Shown: one piece after another, positions 30,619-39,333 of the stretch
Layout of the letters: the number at the start of each line of letters is the position of its first letter
Numbering within the stretch: position 1 is the stretch's first letter
Source of the DNA: Thiohalocapsa halophila
GTDB taxonomy: Bacteria > Pseudomonadota > Gammaproteobacteria > Chromatiales > Chromatiaceae
Direction of reading: 5' to 3'
Assembly: GCF_016583825.1 (NCBI RefSeq)
Contig: NZ_NRRV01000014.1
Location: 1-64,000 of the forward strand
Length of the DNA stretch: 64,000 nt
Notes under the pieces: model-generated
The model's database searches: none
What the model was told of the DNA's origin: nothing
Seen by the model: only the letters and a program-made list of their open reading frames with translations
Made by a program: the position numbers and the translations under genes

Positions 30619-30842
30619 GGGCTCCTCTCGGTGGTTCGGCGCCCGCTCGGCGGCCCCGGAGCTCCGGTGCCGCCGGCTCGGCGGATGGCGGTCTGCGCCG
30701 CCTATGATCGGTCGTCGCGATGATCGCCGGAACAGCCGGTGGCGACTGATAATGCCACTTCCGGCGGGGCGAGCGACCGAGCTTATTACGAAAAATTGAC
30801 AACGCTACTGGGGGGCCATGAGAACCGAGCCCGCCGACTGAG

Positions 30843-31796
30843 TCAATAGTCGCCGGTAAGCAAGAGCCAACGCCGGACCAGTGGCCGGGCGACGGCTCGC
30901 AACAGCGCCCGGCGCTGCGGCCCGGGATTGCCGCCGGCCGTCGCGCCCTGGCGGGAGTGCGAGCGCGCCGGCGATGAAGGACGCCCGCGACCCGCCGCAT
31001 GCTGGCCACTGTGTCCCGGCCTGCCGCCAGACTCAGGTGTGCGCGAAGCCGTGGGCGCCTGCCGCCCGCGGCCAGCGCTTGGCAGCCGCCCGCCGGCCGC
31101 CGGGGAGCGCAGCCCGACCCAGGCGAGCCTCGGGCCCACGAACGGCCAAAGAGCCAGCGCCGGCACGGCGGCGGAGGCGAGATAGGTGAAGGAGCAAGCC
31201 AACAGGATGCGGCGCGCATCGCGCTCCTGCGCCTCCGACAGGCAGCAGTCCCGCAGCAGCGGCAGCGCCCGGCTCATGCTCGCATCCAGCTCCGAGGGCA
31301 GTGCCGCCAGCTGCGCCGCGAGTCCGCTGGTGAGCATGCCCGCCGCCGCCAGCCCCAGTAGCCGCGAGGGCGCCGGCGTTTTCGCGGCGACCGCAGCCGC
31401 CGGCACCGCCAGCAAGAGCACCGTGCCGACAGTGGTGGTCACATGCGCAACCCGCGCCAGGATATGGTGCAGACGAAAGGCCCAATAGCCGGACGCGTCC
31501 TGCATGGCATGCCCCACCTCGTGGGCGGCGGCGGTGGCGGCGGTGAGGCTGGAGCGCTGGAAATGCGCCCGATCGATACGCACGGCCTTGGCGCGGGGGT
31601 CGTAATGATCGCCAAGATCCGTCACTTCCACCCGCACCAGCGCCAATCCCTGGCGGTCCAGCAGGCGCCGGGCGAGCTCGTCGGCGGGCAAGAAGGCGCC
31701 GTCTTGCACATCGAACCGATGCATCTGCGCGCGCGCCCAAAGCCTGGGACCGAAGGCGACACCCAGCACCGGCACCACGATCAGAAACGGATGCAT
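30843..31796 (-). CDS. Neutral zinc metallopeptidase (YugP/Zn_peptidase_2-like)
   Basis: 317 aa from the ATG at 31796, where the first hydrophobic helix begins (M-H-P-F-L-I-V-V-P-V-L-G-V). The zinc site is H-E-V-G-H at 92-96, preceded by A-A-A and followed by A-M-Q, as in PF04298. Several hydrophobic helices follow (about 115-150 and 220-240). The last 90 residues are rich in Pro, Arg, Gly and Ser and look like a disordered extension not usual for the family. Its substrate is unknown. Confidence 0.82.
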   Translation of the reverse strand: MHPFLIVVPVLGVAFGPRLWARAQMHRFDVQDGAFLPADELARRLLDRQGLALVRVEVTDLGDHYDPRAKAVRIDRAHFQRSSLTAATAAAHEVGHAMQDASGYWAFRLHHILARVAHVTTTVGTVLLLAVPAAAVAAKTPAPSRLLGLAAAGMLTSGLAAQLAALPSELDASMSRALPLLRDCCLSEAQERDARRILLACSFTYLASAAVPALALWPFVGPRLAWVGLRSPAAGGRLPSAGRGRQAPTASRTPESGGRPGHSGQHAAGRGRPSSPARSHSRQGATAGGNPGPQRRALLRAVARPLVRRWLLLTGDY

Positions 31797-32089
31797 GGGC
31801 GTTCTCGGCAGCTGCTGGACATAGACCAAGCATAGTGGCCACCGCTGGCCTTGGCCACCGACACCCCTCGGCGCACTGGGTCTGCTAGGCTTGCGCGTTA
31901 AAGCCACCGCAGCCGTTGGCACCAACGGCAACAAGCGTCGGCGGGGCTGAGCAACGCTGCCGCCGTGCGCCGGACCGGCTCGGCGCTAGCGAAGTATCGG
32001 TTCATCGCGGCGACGTGGGCGCGGCAATACCCGCGCCGGCGCATTACACCCATGCGTTGTCAGTGCTATCACCCCGAGGAGACCTAAAC
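31797..32089. other. Intergenic region between divergent genes
   Basis: 293 bp. It must contain the start signals of both the zinc peptidase (minus) and the pentapeptide protein (plus). A GAGGAGA Shine-Dalgarno sequence sits just before 32090. Nothing else recognised. Confidence 0.4.
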
Positions 32090-32443
32090 ATGGCGACAAA
32101 AAAGGCCGTCGAGCTGCTCAAAGCCGGCGACATCGACGGTTTCAACAAGTGGGTCAAAGAGCGCCGCAAGAAGGGCAAGAGCGCCGTGGACCTGGACGAC
32201 AAAGATCTCAGCGGCTTGAAGCTCCGCAAGGTCGACTTGCGCGACGCCCACCTGAACGGCGCCAACCTGCGCAAGTGCGACCTCAAGGGTGCCAACCTCC
32301 ATGCGGCCCGTCTGCGCCAGGCAGACCTCCGCGGCTGCGACCTGAGCGACGCCGATCTCGGCGACGCCGATCTCCGTAAGGCCAAGCTCAAGAAGGCAAC
32401 CCTCAAGCACGCCAAGGTCGAGGGCGCTCGCGGGCTCAAGTAG
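32090..32443 (+). CDS. Pentapeptide-repeat protein
   Basis: 117 aa from the ATG at 32090. After a charged helical N-terminus (1-33), the chain from about 35 to 113 follows the A(D/N)LXX pattern: V-D-L-R-D, A-N-L-R-K, A-D-L-R-G, A-D-L-G-D and A-D-L-R-K. This predicts a right-handed quadrilateral beta-helix of about four turns. Such proteins can mimic DNA (Qnr-like) or act as scaffolds. This one is short and Lys-rich, so DNA mimicry is unlikely. Function unknown. Confidence 0.88.
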   Translation: MATKKAVELLKAGDIDGFNKWVKERRKKGKSAVDLDDKDLSGLKLRKVDLRDAHLNGANLRKCDLKGANLHAARLRQADLRGCDLSDADLGDADLRKAKLKKATLKHAKVEGARGLK

Positions 32444-32585
32444 CCCGATCCCACAGCATTGCCGCGCTACCGCTGCTGTTGGCCGACCGACGGCGCCTCG
32501 GCAGACCCGGCAGCGCTCGCACACAAGCGAGCCAGGCGGGTCAAAGGGGGCGGGCCAATGGGCACGCAATGCCGCCTGGCGCGGC

Positions 32586-33485
32586 TCACCAACCCTCGAT
32601 GGGGCTGAACTCGCGGGTGCCCAGCCGGTCCTGCTCACGCAGGTGCGCATAGGCGTCGCGGATCACTTGCGGCCCGTAATCCCGCTCCAGCCGCCGGACG
32701 ATGAAGTGCCCGCGGGCGACATCCTGGTAGTGCTGCATGAAGATCAGGTTCAGCGTCGCGGCACTGAGCGCCCCGGCCACCGGCACCAGCTGCGCGGCGA
32801 GCTTGTCCGAGATCACCACGCCGAAGCGGGCGGCGACGGCGCGGGCGAGCTGAATGGCGGCCGGGATGTGCGGACCGTCCACTTTGCCGGCGATCTCGAG
32901 CAGGTTCTCGAAATGCAGGCCCAGGGTGATCCGCATGCCGTAGTAGCCGATCTCGGCCTCGTCGTCGTCCTTGGTGCGCCCGCCGAGGGCGAACACCTGC
33001 ACACAGGCAAGTCGTGACTCCCGACTGCCCATGACGTCCTCGCCCTCGCTGCGGGCGATATCGGCGATGGAGCGCAGCATCAGCGCCGTGGCCACCGGCA
33101 GCTCGGCCAGCACCGTCACCGGCCCGAAGAAGCCGCCGACGGCGCCGGTGCCCGTCACCAGCGCCCGGTGCAGGAGGTCGCTGGAGGGCATGGGCTCGCG
33201 ATGGTCCATGGAGCCCATGGCCATCTTGAGCGTGCGGTACATGTTGGTCTCCACCGCATGGTCCATGCGCTTCTTCCAGCGCCTGGGCATGAGCTTCATG
33301 GCCTCTTCGAAGGGCGAGGCGAGCACGTCGCTCAGGCGGGCCGCCAAAGACGGATGCTCCAGGCGCTCGTAGGCCCAAGCGAGCTCACGCGCCGCCAGGG
33401 CCGGCAGTCCGGCGGCAACGAGCTGGCCTGCGCCCGGATCGCGGCGGTCGACGGCGGCGGTGGTGGACTGGTCGTCGCTACTCAT
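32586..33485 (-). CDS. EcsC-family protein
   Basis: 299 aa. The EcsC (PF12787) pattern is visible in the G-G-F-F-G-P-V-T-V-L-A-E-L-P-V-A-T-A-L-M-L-R-S-I-A segment (about 115-139), E-V or D-V after R-S-E-G-E, and F-A-L-G-G near 167. The C-terminus contains a hydrophobic V-P-V-A-G-A-L-S-A-A helix. Members are peripheral or membrane-associated proteins of unclear role; in Bacillus EcsC lies beside an ABC transporter, but none is here. Confidence 0.8.
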   Translation of the reverse strand: MSSDDQSTTAAVDRRDPGAGQLVAAGLPALAARELAWAYERLEHPSLAARLSDVLASPFEEAMKLMPRRWKKRMDHAVETNMYRTLKMAMGSMDHREPMPSSDLLHRALVTGTGAVGGFFGPVTVLAELPVATALMLRSIADIARSEGEDVMGSRESRLACVQVFALGGRTKDDDEAEIGYYGMRITLGLHFENLLEIAGKVDGPHIPAAIQLARAVAARFGVVISDKLAAQLVPVAGALSAATLNLIFMQHYQDVARGHFIVRRLERDYGPQVIRDAYAHLREQDRLGTREFSPIEGW

Positions 33486-33588
33486 AACGCAAGCTTAGGC
33501 GAAACGGCGCCCGCGCGCTCATTGGAACGGCATTCGCCGCGCGCTACGGGCAGCGCGATCGCCGCCTCCTCTGCGCGGAACGGGCACG

Positions 33589-33617
33589 CTGACAGGTTGT
33601 AACAAAACTGCCATAAT
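33589..33617 (+). promoter_or_regulatory. Putative sigma-70 promoter
   Basis: CTGACA, a 17-bp spacer, then CATAAT, about 95 bp upstream of the ATG at 33713. Both hexamers match four or five of six consensus bases. Confidence 0.45.
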
Positions 33618-33712
33618 CAGCAGATGGTCTCTGCCGGCTACCTGTTGCCGGCACTCCAGCACAGTTCCGCTATCCTCAACAGAGCGCTGACGCAGAGAGT
33701 CCCGACCGCCAT

Positions 33713-34327
33713 ATGAATGCCGCCGATGCCGATGCCCCCCAAGACGACGCCTACGGCGCGGCGCGCTCCGTCGGCCGGCGCCAATCGCTGGCCGCCGAGG
33801 AATTCTTCTATTTCTTTCTGCGGCTGCGCAAGAACGAGATTCGCCGCACCGTACGCCAGCTGGAGCAGCAATTCCCCGACGAAGACTTGCGCAGGCGTGC
33901 CCGGCGGCTGGTGGACGCCAAGACCGGGCTCGCCGCCCTAGGTGGCGGGCTGCTCTACGTGCCAGGCCTGTTTCCGGCGGCGGGCCAAGCTTTAAAGCTC
34001 GCCGGTGTCGTCGGCGCCGCCTCCATGCTGACGCGCATGCACTTATACCTGATCCTCGAGATCGCCACCGTCTACGGAGAAGACATCGACGACCTCGCTC
34101 GGGTTCCGGAACTGATCGCCGTCGTCGCGGCCACGGGTATGGGCGGCGCGGCACCACAGCTGCTCGCCGGCTACCAAGCGGCACCCTGGGTCTCGGTGAG
34201 TGCGGGTGCGCTGTCCATGGCGACGGTGACACGGCTCATCGGCCTCGCGGCCACCCGCTTCTATGCGAAGCGACGGGCGCAGGACGACGATGCATCGCCG
34301 GCGGGCGAAACGGCGGAGTCCGCCTGA
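33713..34327 (+). CDS. Hypothetical membrane-associated protein
   Basis: 204 aa. An N-terminal charged helical part (A-A-E-E-F-F-Y-F-F-L-R-L-R-K) is followed by two Gly/Ala-rich hydrophobic stretches (about 76-105 and 140-180). The G-L-A-A-L-G-G-G-L-L-Y-V-P-G-L segment and the downstream D-D-L-A-x-x-P-E-L-I recall DUF697/EcsC-like helices, but I cannot name the family. Divergent from the EcsC gene, and 66 bp before terC. Confidence 0.5.
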   Translation: MNAADADAPQDDAYGAARSVGRRQSLAAEEFFYFFLRLRKNEIRRTVRQLEQQFPDEDLRRRARRLVDAKTGLAALGGGLLYVPGLFPAAGQALKLAGVVGAASMLTRMHLYLILEIATVYGEDIDDLARVPELIAVVAATGMGGAAPQLLAGYQAAPWVSVSAGALSMATVTRLIGLAATRFYAKRRAQDDDASPAGETAESA

Positions 34328-34393
34328 TGTCTGTGCAGCGGGCAAGCAGCGCCGCCGCCGCGGTGCTCGGTCCCAGCCGCGGGAGGACGCGCC

Positions 34394-35134
34394 ATGCATG
34401 AGGCAGCACTCGCCGACGGCTTTTGGATCTCGGTGCTCCAGATCATCGCCATCGACATCCTGCTCGGTGGCGATAACGCCGTGGTCATCGCACTCGCCTG
34501 CCGGCGGCTGCCGGAGAAGCAGCGCAACCAGGGCATCCTTTGGGGGGTATTCGGGGCCATCGCACTGCGACTCGTGCTCATCTTCTTTGCGCTGCAGCTG
34601 CTGGCGATGCCCTTCCTGAAGATCGTCGGCGCGCTTTTGCTGCTGTGGATCGGCATCAAGCTGCTACAGCCCGAGCCCGAAGTGCACGCCGACGCGGTGG
34701 ACGCCCCCAGCCACCTGTTCGGCGCCATCAAGACCATCGTCATCGCCGATGCGGTCATGAGCCTGGACAATGTCATCGCGGTCGCCGGCGCCGCGGACGG
34801 CGACATCATGCTGGTCGCCTTCGGCATCGTCGTCAGTATTCCAATCATCGTCTGGGGCAGTAAGCTGGTGCTGATGCTGATGGACCGATTCCCGTTCATC
34901 ATCACCCTGGGCGGCGGGCTCTTGGGCTGGATCGCCGGGGAAATGCTGATCACGGACATCGTCTGGGCCGACGCTTTGCACTTCCTACCGCATTGGGTGC
35001 ACTATTTGGTGGCCGGTGCCGGCGCAGCGTTCGTCATCGGCTACGGCACCAAGCTGGCCCGGCGCGCCCGCCCGCGGCCGCTGGAAGAAGTCGCCAGCGG
35101 CCACCATGACGAGGACACCGACGGACATGGCTAA
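34394..35134 (+). CDS. TerC-family integral membrane protein
   Basis: 246 aa, seven predicted membrane helices. The two family motifs with paired acidic/Asn residues are seen: L-G-G-D-N-A-V-V-I-A at 24-33 and M-S-L-D-N-V-I-A-V-A-G at 122-132. TerC/Alx-type proteins export Mn2+ or support metallation of exported proteins. The soluble tail is His/Asp-rich (G-H-H-D-E-D-T-D-G-H-G) and could bind metal. No yybP-ykoY riboswitch is visible in the short leader. The UspA gene follows within 40 bp. Confidence 0.9.
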   Translation: MHEAALADGFWISVLQIIAIDILLGGDNAVVIALACRRLPEKQRNQGILWGVFGAIALRLVLIFFALQLLAMPFLKIVGALLLLWIGIKLLQPEPEVHADAVDAPSHLFGAIKTIVIADAVMSLDNVIAVAGAADGDIMLVAFGIVVSIPIIVWGSKLVLMLMDRFPFIITLGGGLLGWIAGEMLITDIVWADALHFLPHWVHYLVAGAGAAFVIGYGTKLARRARPRPLEEVASGHHDEDTDGHG

Positions 35135-35171
35135 ATCGCGCAAGAAGGCCGACAAACGGAGGGCCGGGCGG

Positions 35172-35597
35172 ATGACGAAAGTATTGCTGCCCGTGGACGG
35201 CTCGACGTTCTCCGAGCGCGCCCTCGATTACGTTTTGGAGATGGCCAAGGGAGAGGAGCCGATCCAGGTGCACCTGCTCACGGTGCAGTTGCCCATCGAC
35301 TCCGGCCACGCGCGCATGTTCGTCTCCGACGACGACATCGCCGCCTATCATCGCGACGAGGGCATGGCCGTGCTCAAGCCCTACATGGAGCGCCTCGATG
35401 CCGCCGGCGTGTCATACAACTGGCACGTGCTGGTGGGCCATGTCGCCCAGAGCATCGCGCGCTTCGCGAAGGAGCAGAAGTTTGACAAGGTGGTCATGGG
35501 CACCCACGGGCGATCCGGTCTCACTCAGCTGCTCATGGGCTCGGTGGCGCAGAACGTCATCCGGCGCTTGAAAATCCCGGTGGCGCTGGTCAAGTAG
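35172..35597 (+). CDS. Universal stress protein, UspA family
   Basis: 141 aa from the ATG at 35172, which has a good GGAGGG 8 bp upstream. A further ATG at 35127 overlapping the terC stop would add a basic tail. The fold signs are K-V-L-L-P-V-D-G-S at the start and M-G-T-H-G-R-S-G-L-T-Q-L-L-M-G-S near the end, the G-2x-G-9x-G-S/T nucleotide-binding motif. So it likely binds ATP. It is co-transcribed with terC. Confidence 0.9.
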   Translation: MTKVLLPVDGSTFSERALDYVLEMAKGEEPIQVHLLTVQLPIDSGHARMFVSDDDIAAYHRDEGMAVLKPYMERLDAAGVSYNWHVLVGHVAQSIARFAKEQKFDKVVMGTHGRSGLTQLLMGSVAQNVIRRLKIPVALVK

Positions 35598-35665
35598 GGG
35601 CTGGCGTCAGCTGCCGAATATGTCGGCGGCGGCGCAAGAAGGCCAGCAAGGAGCCCCCCCCAGCA

Positions 35666-36301
35666 ATGACCGCGATCCCCCCTGAGCCGAGCCACCCGCA
35701 GCCCCTGGACAAGGCCGTCGCCGACGCGGTCAACGCCGTCCACCACCTCTACGACCCGCCGCTGTGGCTGGTGACCGCCGCCGAGTCGCCCCAGCCGGGC
35801 AGCACCCGCGGCGGCTGCATCGCCACCTTCGTCGCCCGCGCCTCAATCGTGCGCGACCGCCCGCGCATGCTCGCCGGCATCGCCCGCCAGCACCACACCT
35901 GGCGCATGATCGAGGCCAGCGGCCGCTTCGCCGTCTACCTCCTGCCCGAGCAGGCGCTCGGTCTGGTCTGGCGCTTCGGGCTCGCCAGCGGCAAGCACGT
36001 GGACAAGTACGCCGATCTGCCCGACACGCGCACCCCGCTCGGCAACCCTAGCGTCGACGGGCCTATCGCCTGGCTCGACTGCCAGGTCGAGCAAGCCATC
36101 AACACCGGCGACCGCAGCCTCTATGTCGCCGCCGTCACCGGCGGCGGCGTGCTGGCCGAGTTCGCCCAGCCCCTCACCGCCGGCCGGCTGATGGCCCTCG
36201 CCCCCGCCGACAAGCGTGCCGAGCTGGACCGCCTCTACGCCCGCGACGGCGGCATCGACGCCGCCGCCATCGACGCCTGGCGCGCCACCCACCTCGGCTG
36301 A
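35666..36301 (+). CDS. Flavin reductase-like (FMN-binding split barrel) protein
   Basis: 211 aa. The early W-L-V-T-A-A then G-G-C-I-A-T-F-V-A-R-A-S pattern, followed by A-G-I-A-R-Q-H-H-T and G-R-F-A-V-Y-L-L, fits the flavin-reductase domain (PF01613), where these segments line the FMN site. It probably binds FMN and reduces it or another acceptor using NAD(P)H. The C-terminal 45 residues are helical. Solitary; its partner oxygenase is not in view. Confidence 0.78.
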   Translation: MTAIPPEPSHPQPLDKAVADAVNAVHHLYDPPLWLVTAAESPQPGSTRGGCIATFVARASIVRDRPRMLAGIARQHHTWRMIEASGRFAVYLLPEQALGLVWRFGLASGKHVDKYADLPDTRTPLGNPSVDGPIAWLDCQVEQAINTGDRSLYVAAVTGGGVLAEFAQPLTAGRLMALAPADKRAELDRLYARDGGIDAAAIDAWRATHLG

Positions 36302-36306
36302 GCCCC

Positions 36307-36361
36307 GTGGGAGCGGCATCCCTGCCGCGATCACCCAGTGAGAGCGGCATCCTTGCCGCAA
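36307..36361. repeat. Tandem REP-like pair
   Basis: Two copies, period 31 bp, of GTG(G/A)GAGCGGCATCC(C/T)TGCCGC. Each contains a 6-bp stem GCGGCA/TGCCGC. They resemble Pseudomonas-type REP units and differ from the palindromes at 18893. Confidence 0.8.
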
Positions 36362-36591
36362 CACCCGATGTGATCGTCAACCCCGCCACAACGCCCAGCC
36401 GAGCGCGGCCAAAGCGCTTGCCGTCACCCGCCGCAACGAGAGCCCGCAGCTCGCCAGCCAGCCGACTGCACCGACCGTCACGAGACTGCAACGCACCCGC
36501 TCGGCCAACCTCCGCTAACATCCCAGGCCGACACGCGCCCGCGGGCGCACCGACAGTCCTGAAGCCGCCAACCGGACCTGGGAGCACGCGC

Positions 36592-38040
36592 ATGCAGTAC
36601 CGCCCCTACAAGACCAAGATCGTCGCCACCATCGGGCCGGCCTCCGACCAGCCCGAGCGCCTGCGCGCCCTCATCGACGCGGGGCTGGACGTGGCGCGGC
36701 TCAACTTCTCCCACGGCGACCCGGACTACCACGCCGGCGTCATCGCCCGGCTGCGGCAGGCGGCCGCCGACACGGGCCGCCGGGTGGCCATCATGGGCGA
36801 TCTTCCGGGGCCCAAGATGCGCGTCGGCGAGATCGCCGACGAGCCCGTCGAGCTGGTGCGCGATGAGACCATCACGCTCACCACCGAGGACTGCATCGGC
36901 AGCGCCGAGCGGGTCAGCGTCAGCTTTCCGGACCTGCCGGCGGCGGTGCGCCCGGGCGACCGGCTGTTTCTGAACGACGGCTTCATCCTGCTGAAAGTGG
37001 TGGAGGTGCGCGGCAGCGAGGTGGTCTGCAGCGTGCGCGCCGGCGGCGAGCTGCGCTCGCGCAAAGGCCTCAACCTGCCGGGCATCGACCTCGGCATCAG
37101 CGCCTTCACCGACGACGACCGCGCCTGGCTGGCCTTCGCCGCCGAGCACCGCATCGACGCCGTGAGCCAATCCTTCGTCGCCAGCGCCGAGGACATCGGT
37201 GCCGTGCGCGACACCGCTCGCGCGCTCGACTACGACCCCTTCGTCATTGCCAAAATCGAGCGCGCCACCGCGCTCGAGAACCTGGAGGGCATCCTCGCCA
37301 CCGCCGATGGCCTCATGGTGGCCCGTGGCGACCTAGGCGTGGAGATCCCCATCGAGACCATCGCCGTCGCCCAGCGTCGCATCACCGAGCTCGCCAACCG
37401 CGTCGGCAAGCCCGTCATCACCGCCACGCAAATGCTGGAGTCCATGGTGACCATGCGCCGCCCCACCCGGGCCGAGGCCACCGACGTCGCCAATGCCATC
37501 CTCGGCGGCACGGACTGCGTCATGCTCTCGGCGGAGTCCGCCATGGGCCGCTTCCCGGTGGAGTCCGTGCAGATGCTCGCCGGCATCGCCGCCGCCATCG
37601 AGCCGGAGCGCAATCTCAGGCTCCAGGCCGAGCGCGTCGGCGCCTACGACAGCGACGGCAGCCGCCGCGCGCTGGACCTCATCGCCCGCAGCGTCTACCA
37701 CACCGCCGAGCGCAGCCACCCGCGCCTGGTGGCCGTGCCCACCCGCAGCGGCAACACCGCCCGGCGCATCGCCCGCTTCCGCCTCCCCTGCCCGGTGGTG
37801 GCCTTCACGCCGAGCACGGATACGGCCCAGCGCCTGTGCTTCAGCTACGGCGTCTACCCGCAGGAGACTGGCACGGACCTCGCGGACTGGACCCAATACG
37901 TGCGCAGCTGGCTCGCCGAGCAGGCCATCGACGACGGCTCGGTACTGCTCACACAGGGCCCCTCCGACGAGCACCCCTGCGGCAACCACCGCCTAGAGAT
38001 CATCGAGCTGGACGGCGAGCGCGCCGAGGCCTGCCGCTGA
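36592..38040 (+). CDS. pyk: Pyruvate kinase
   Basis: 482 aa from the ATG at 36592. Converts phosphoenolpyruvate and ADP to pyruvate and ATP. Seen: K-T-K-I-V-A-T-I-G-P-A near the N-terminus, A-R-L-N-F-S-H-G, the signature around I-A-K-I-E-R-A-T-A-L-E-N-L (catalytic Lys), A-R-G-D-L-G-V-E-I, I-T-A-T-Q-M-L-E-S-M, and a C-terminal domain with the effector-like loop V-P-T-R-S-G-N-T-A-R. Complete and canonical. Stands alone after the REP pair. Confidence 0.95.
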   Translation: MQYRPYKTKIVATIGPASDQPERLRALIDAGLDVARLNFSHGDPDYHAGVIARLRQAAADTGRRVAIMGDLPGPKMRVGEIADEPVELVRDETITLTTEDCIGSAERVSVSFPDLPAAVRPGDRLFLNDGFILLKVVEVRGSEVVCSVRAGGELRSRKGLNLPGIDLGISAFTDDDRAWLAFAAEHRIDAVSQSFVASAEDIGAVRDTARALDYDPFVIAKIERATALENLEGILATADGLMVARGDLGVEIPIETIAVAQRRITELANRVGKPVITATQMLESMVTMRRPTRAEATDVANAILGGTDCVMLSAESAMGRFPVESVQMLAGIAAAIEPERNLRLQAERVGAYDSDGSRRALDLIARSVYHTAERSHPRLVAVPTRSGNTARRIARFRLPCPVVAFTPSTDTAQRLCFSYGVYPQETGTDLADWTQYVRSWLAEQAIDDGSVLLTQGPSDEHPCGNHRLEIIELDGERAEACR

Positions 38041-38206
38041 CGCCGAGCGCACCGCAAGCGACGGCCCGCAACACGCCGGCAACGCTGGCGAAGGGGTACC
38101 ATGCGGGGGCTCTGCATCCGCATCCGGCCCTGCCGTCGCCTGTCCCCGATGCCTGCGCTCGGGCCGCAGCCGGCGGCGCCGGCCCCAGCCCAACCGGACC
38201 CCTGCG

Positions 38207-39145
38207 ATGGCCGACGCCACTGCCGACACGCCCGATGACGGCGCCGCCTTCGTCCAACTGCCCGATGGCCGCCGCCTCGCCTATGCCGAGTACGGCGCCG
38301 CCGCCGGCACCCCGGTGCTCTACTTCCACGGCTTCCCGAGCTCCCGGCGCGAGGCGCGCCTCATACATGCCGATGCCCTCGCCGCCGGCGCGCGCATCAT
38401 CAGCCCGGACCGTCCGGGCTACGGCGACTCCGACGACGCTCCCGGCAGGACCCTCGCCGACTGGGCCAACGATTGCGCGGCCCTGGCCGACGCGCTGACG
38501 CTGGAGCAGTTCGCGGTCCTCGGCGTCTCCGGCGGCGGCCCCTATGCGCTGGCCTGCGCACAACACCTGCCGCAGCGCCTGCCCGTCCAGCTCACCGCCT
38601 GCACCCTCGTCTGTCCCCTCGGCGCCATCCATCGCGACGACCTGCTCGCCCAGATGAGCCCCGCCGCGCGCATCAGCCTGCTGCCGGGGCGCCAGCCCGC
38701 ATGGCTCGCCGACCTGATCTACGGCGCCCCCACCACGGCCCTGCTGGCCCGCTTGCCGGGTCTGGTGGAGCAGTTCCGCCACATCGCCGCCCCGCCCGCG
38801 GACTACGCGGTGCTGCGCGAGGGCGATACCGCCGCCATCCTGAACCGCACCATCGCCGATGCCATGCGCAACGCCGCCCGCGGCGCCCGCCGCGACCTCA
38901 CCCTCTACACCCACGACTGGGGCCTGGACCTGCAAAGCATCCAGCAGCCCATCCGCATCTGGCACGGCACCGCCGACGGCACCGTCCCCATCGGCCACGC
39001 CCGCTGGCTCGCCGACCGACTTCCCAAGGCCCGGCTCACCGAGCTCCCCGGCGAAGGCCACTACTCCGTGCCCATCCGCTACGCCCGCCAAATTCTCACC
39101 GACCTGCTGCAGCGCCACACCACCGCGACCGGCGCCGCGATTTGA
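38207..39145 (+). CDS. Alpha/beta-fold hydrolase
   Basis: 312 aa. The oxyanion-hole motif Y-F-H-G-F-P-S precedes the nucleophile elbow G-V-S-G-G-G (Ser108). The acid is D in H-G-T-A-D-G-T-V-P and the base is H in G-E-G-H-Y-S-V-P. All three residues of the Ser-Asp-His triad are present. Substrate unknown. It is the last gene before the tRNA that marks the island boundary. Confidence 0.88.
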   Translation: MADATADTPDDGAAFVQLPDGRRLAYAEYGAAAGTPVLYFHGFPSSRREARLIHADALAAGARIISPDRPGYGDSDDAPGRTLADWANDCAALADALTLEQFAVLGVSGGGPYALACAQHLPQRLPVQLTACTLVCPLGAIHRDDLLAQMSPAARISLLPGRQPAWLADLIYGAPTTALLARLPGLVEQFRHIAAPPADYAVLREGDTAAILNRTIADAMRNAARGARRDLTLYTHDWGLDLQSIQQPIRIWHGTADGTVPIGHARWLADRLPKARLTELPGEGHYSVPIRYARQILTDLLQRHTTATGAAI

Positions 39146-39170
39146 CCAATAAGCCCGACCGGGCTATATT
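39142..39170 (+). promoter_or_regulatory. Promoter of the tRNA-Val gene
   Basis: TTGACC, 17-bp spacer, TATATT, ending 10 bp before the tRNA. Position and spacing suit a sigma-70 promoter. Confidence 0.75.
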
Positions 39171-39180
39171 TCCTGGCTTC

Positions 39181-39255
39181 GGGCGCGTAGCTCAGTGGGA
39201 GAGCACTGTCTTCACACGGCAGGGGTCGCTGGTTCGAAACCAGCCGCGCCCACCA
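39181..39255 (+). tRNA. tRNA-Val (anticodon CAC), CCA encoded
   Basis: 75 nt including CCA. Acceptor stem GGGCGCG/CGCGCCC is perfect. The anticodon loop TTCACAC gives CAC, and the T-arm holds GGTTCGAAACC. The 3' half is the likely integration site of the element that begins with the integrase 79 bp downstream. No second copy of the 3' end was found by eye in this window, so the far attachment site lies outside. Confidence 0.95.
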
Positions 39256-39294
39256 GGTTAGTCAAGGGGTTACGGCTCCTTGTTCCCTCCGAGC

Positions 39295-39330
39295 AATCTC
39301 CATTGGCACACTGTTGGCACAGTGGAGATT
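39295..39330 (+). promoter_or_regulatory. Hairpin enclosing the integrase Shine-Dalgarno
   Basis: AATCTCCA and TGGAGATT (8-bp perfect stem) around a 20-nt loop that holds TTGGCACA twice. The right arm contains the GGAG that serves the ATG at 39334, so folding would block translation. The repeated TTGGCACA could instead be a protein-binding site. Confidence 0.65.
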
Positions 39331-39333
39331 CCG

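Noticed and set aside
34328..34393. yybP-ykoY manganese riboswitch before terC
   Set aside because: The 66-bp leader is too short and lacks the conserved loops.
39220..39255. A second copy of the tRNA-Val 3' end marking the other island end
   Set aside because: None found by eye down to position 64000; the boundary is probably outside the window.
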